In this document: one piece after another, positions 63,899 through 64,000 of the stretch
Numbering within the stretch: the first letter of the stretch is position 1
How the letters are laid out: each line of letters starts with the position of its first letter
NCBI GenBank assembly: GCA_002727315.1
Contig: PBWR01000010.1
Span: 62,001-126,000, forward strand
DNA: 64,000 nt
Direction: 5' to 3'
Source: Alphaproteobacteria bacterium
GTDB taxonomy: Bacteria; Pseudomonadota; Alphaproteobacteria; UBA6615
The notes under the pieces: generated by a model
Seen by the model: only the letters and a program-made list of their open reading frames with translations
Databases searched by the model: none
What the model was told of the DNA's origin: nothing
Position numbers and translations under genes: made by a program

Positions 63899-64000
63899 AT
63901 GATACATGCCTATTCCGCCCCGACCCCCAACGGGCACAAGCTGCACATCATGCACGAGGAGTGCGGGCTCGATTATGAGCTGCACCGCATCAACTTCGGC
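63899..64000 (+). CDS. Glutathione S-transferase, N-terminal fragment at the window edge
   Basis: 34 codons from ATG 63899 with no stop before the window end: MIHAYSAPTPNGHKLHIMHE then ECGLDYELHRINFG. This is the thioredoxin-fold start of YghU/YfcG-type GST proteins (PTPNGxKxxIMxEE). Only the first strand, helix and second strand are visible. The gene follows the Gfo/Idh gene by 90 bases. Family assignment is likely; subfamily is not determined. Confidence 0.75.
   Translation, partial: MIHAYSAPTPNGHKLHIMHEECGLDYELHRINFG

Overview
The window is a stretch of high-GC chromosome from an alphaproteobacterium, probably Rhodospirillales or a close relative. The evidence is gene content and order: rpsF-rpsR-rplI next to the fab genes, lptF-lptG-lptD-surA-rsmA, hdaA-ppk-ppx, pyrB-pyrC-plsY-dprA-topA-rnr, a DivK homologue, an EipB (DUF1849) homologue, DnaA-like HdaA, GatCAB and a candidate aa3 oxidase subunit IV. 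No rRNA, tRNA, CRISPR array, insertion sequence, prophage or plasmid gene was recognised. Almost all of it is core genome.

Layout. 1-2756 (minus): 3' part of a cyclopropane fatty acid synthase gene, then rpsF-rpsR-small membrane protein-rplI. 3013-7612 (plus): fatty acid synthesis block fabD-fabG-acpP-fabF, then mltG. 7717-9804: a frameshifted periplasmic copper chaperone gene and two minus-strand short-chain dehydrogenases. 9926-11478: yicC-gmk. 11501-18209 (minus): outer-membrane biogenesis operon lptF-lptG-lptD-surA-rsmA plus a small ORF. Divergent to it are pepA-holC and then ndk. 20983-22946 (minus): a 41-residue membrane protein and purM-purN. 23056-28748 (plus): DUF2066 protein, hdaA, ppk, ppx. 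rnd (minus) and aspS (plus) are divergent. 31949-38169 (plus): an accessory run with a glycosyltransferase, hydrolase, VOC protein, Sel1 protein, DUF2937 protein, quinone oxidoreductase, SPOR lipoprotein and EipB. 38173-40379 (minus): dinB and a ROK kinase. 40526-40891: a DivK gene with an internal stop codon. 40981-52042 (minus): rpmG, S41 protease, rnr, topA, frameshifted dprA, plsY, a DHOase-like pyrC and pyrB. 52188-54743: a nucleotidyltransferase, a deleted cupin gene, two paralogous membrane proteins and ruvX. 54860-58185: gatC-gatA-gatB. 58214-64000: an AEC transporter and a cluster of redox enzymes running off the end.

Functional links. The genes mainly cover cell growth: fatty acid and phospholipid supply (fab, plsY, cfa), LPS export and outer-membrane assembly (lptD, lptF, lptG, surA), nucleotide synthesis (gmk, ndk, purM, purN, pyrB), polyphosphate turnover (ppk, ppx), replication control (hdaA, holC, topA) and translation. 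The AspRS has the RDHG motif I associate with non-discriminating enzymes, which would fit with GatCAB making Asn-tRNA and/or Gln-tRNA by transamidation.

I did not find a convincing new multi-gene system. The most notable signals are lesions in genes that are normally intact: an in-frame TAA at codon 28 of divK, single-base frameshifts at C-runs in dprA and the copper chaperone gene, and an internal deletion in a ChrR-like cupin gene. Others are a pyrB-linked dihydroorotase homologue without its HxH metal site, a very short DUF2232-like protein between rpsR and rplI, a structured leader upstream of lptF, and the absence of pdxA and pleD from positions where I would expect them. The two C-run frameshifts look more like sequencing or assembly errors than biology, so the divK stop needs the same check.
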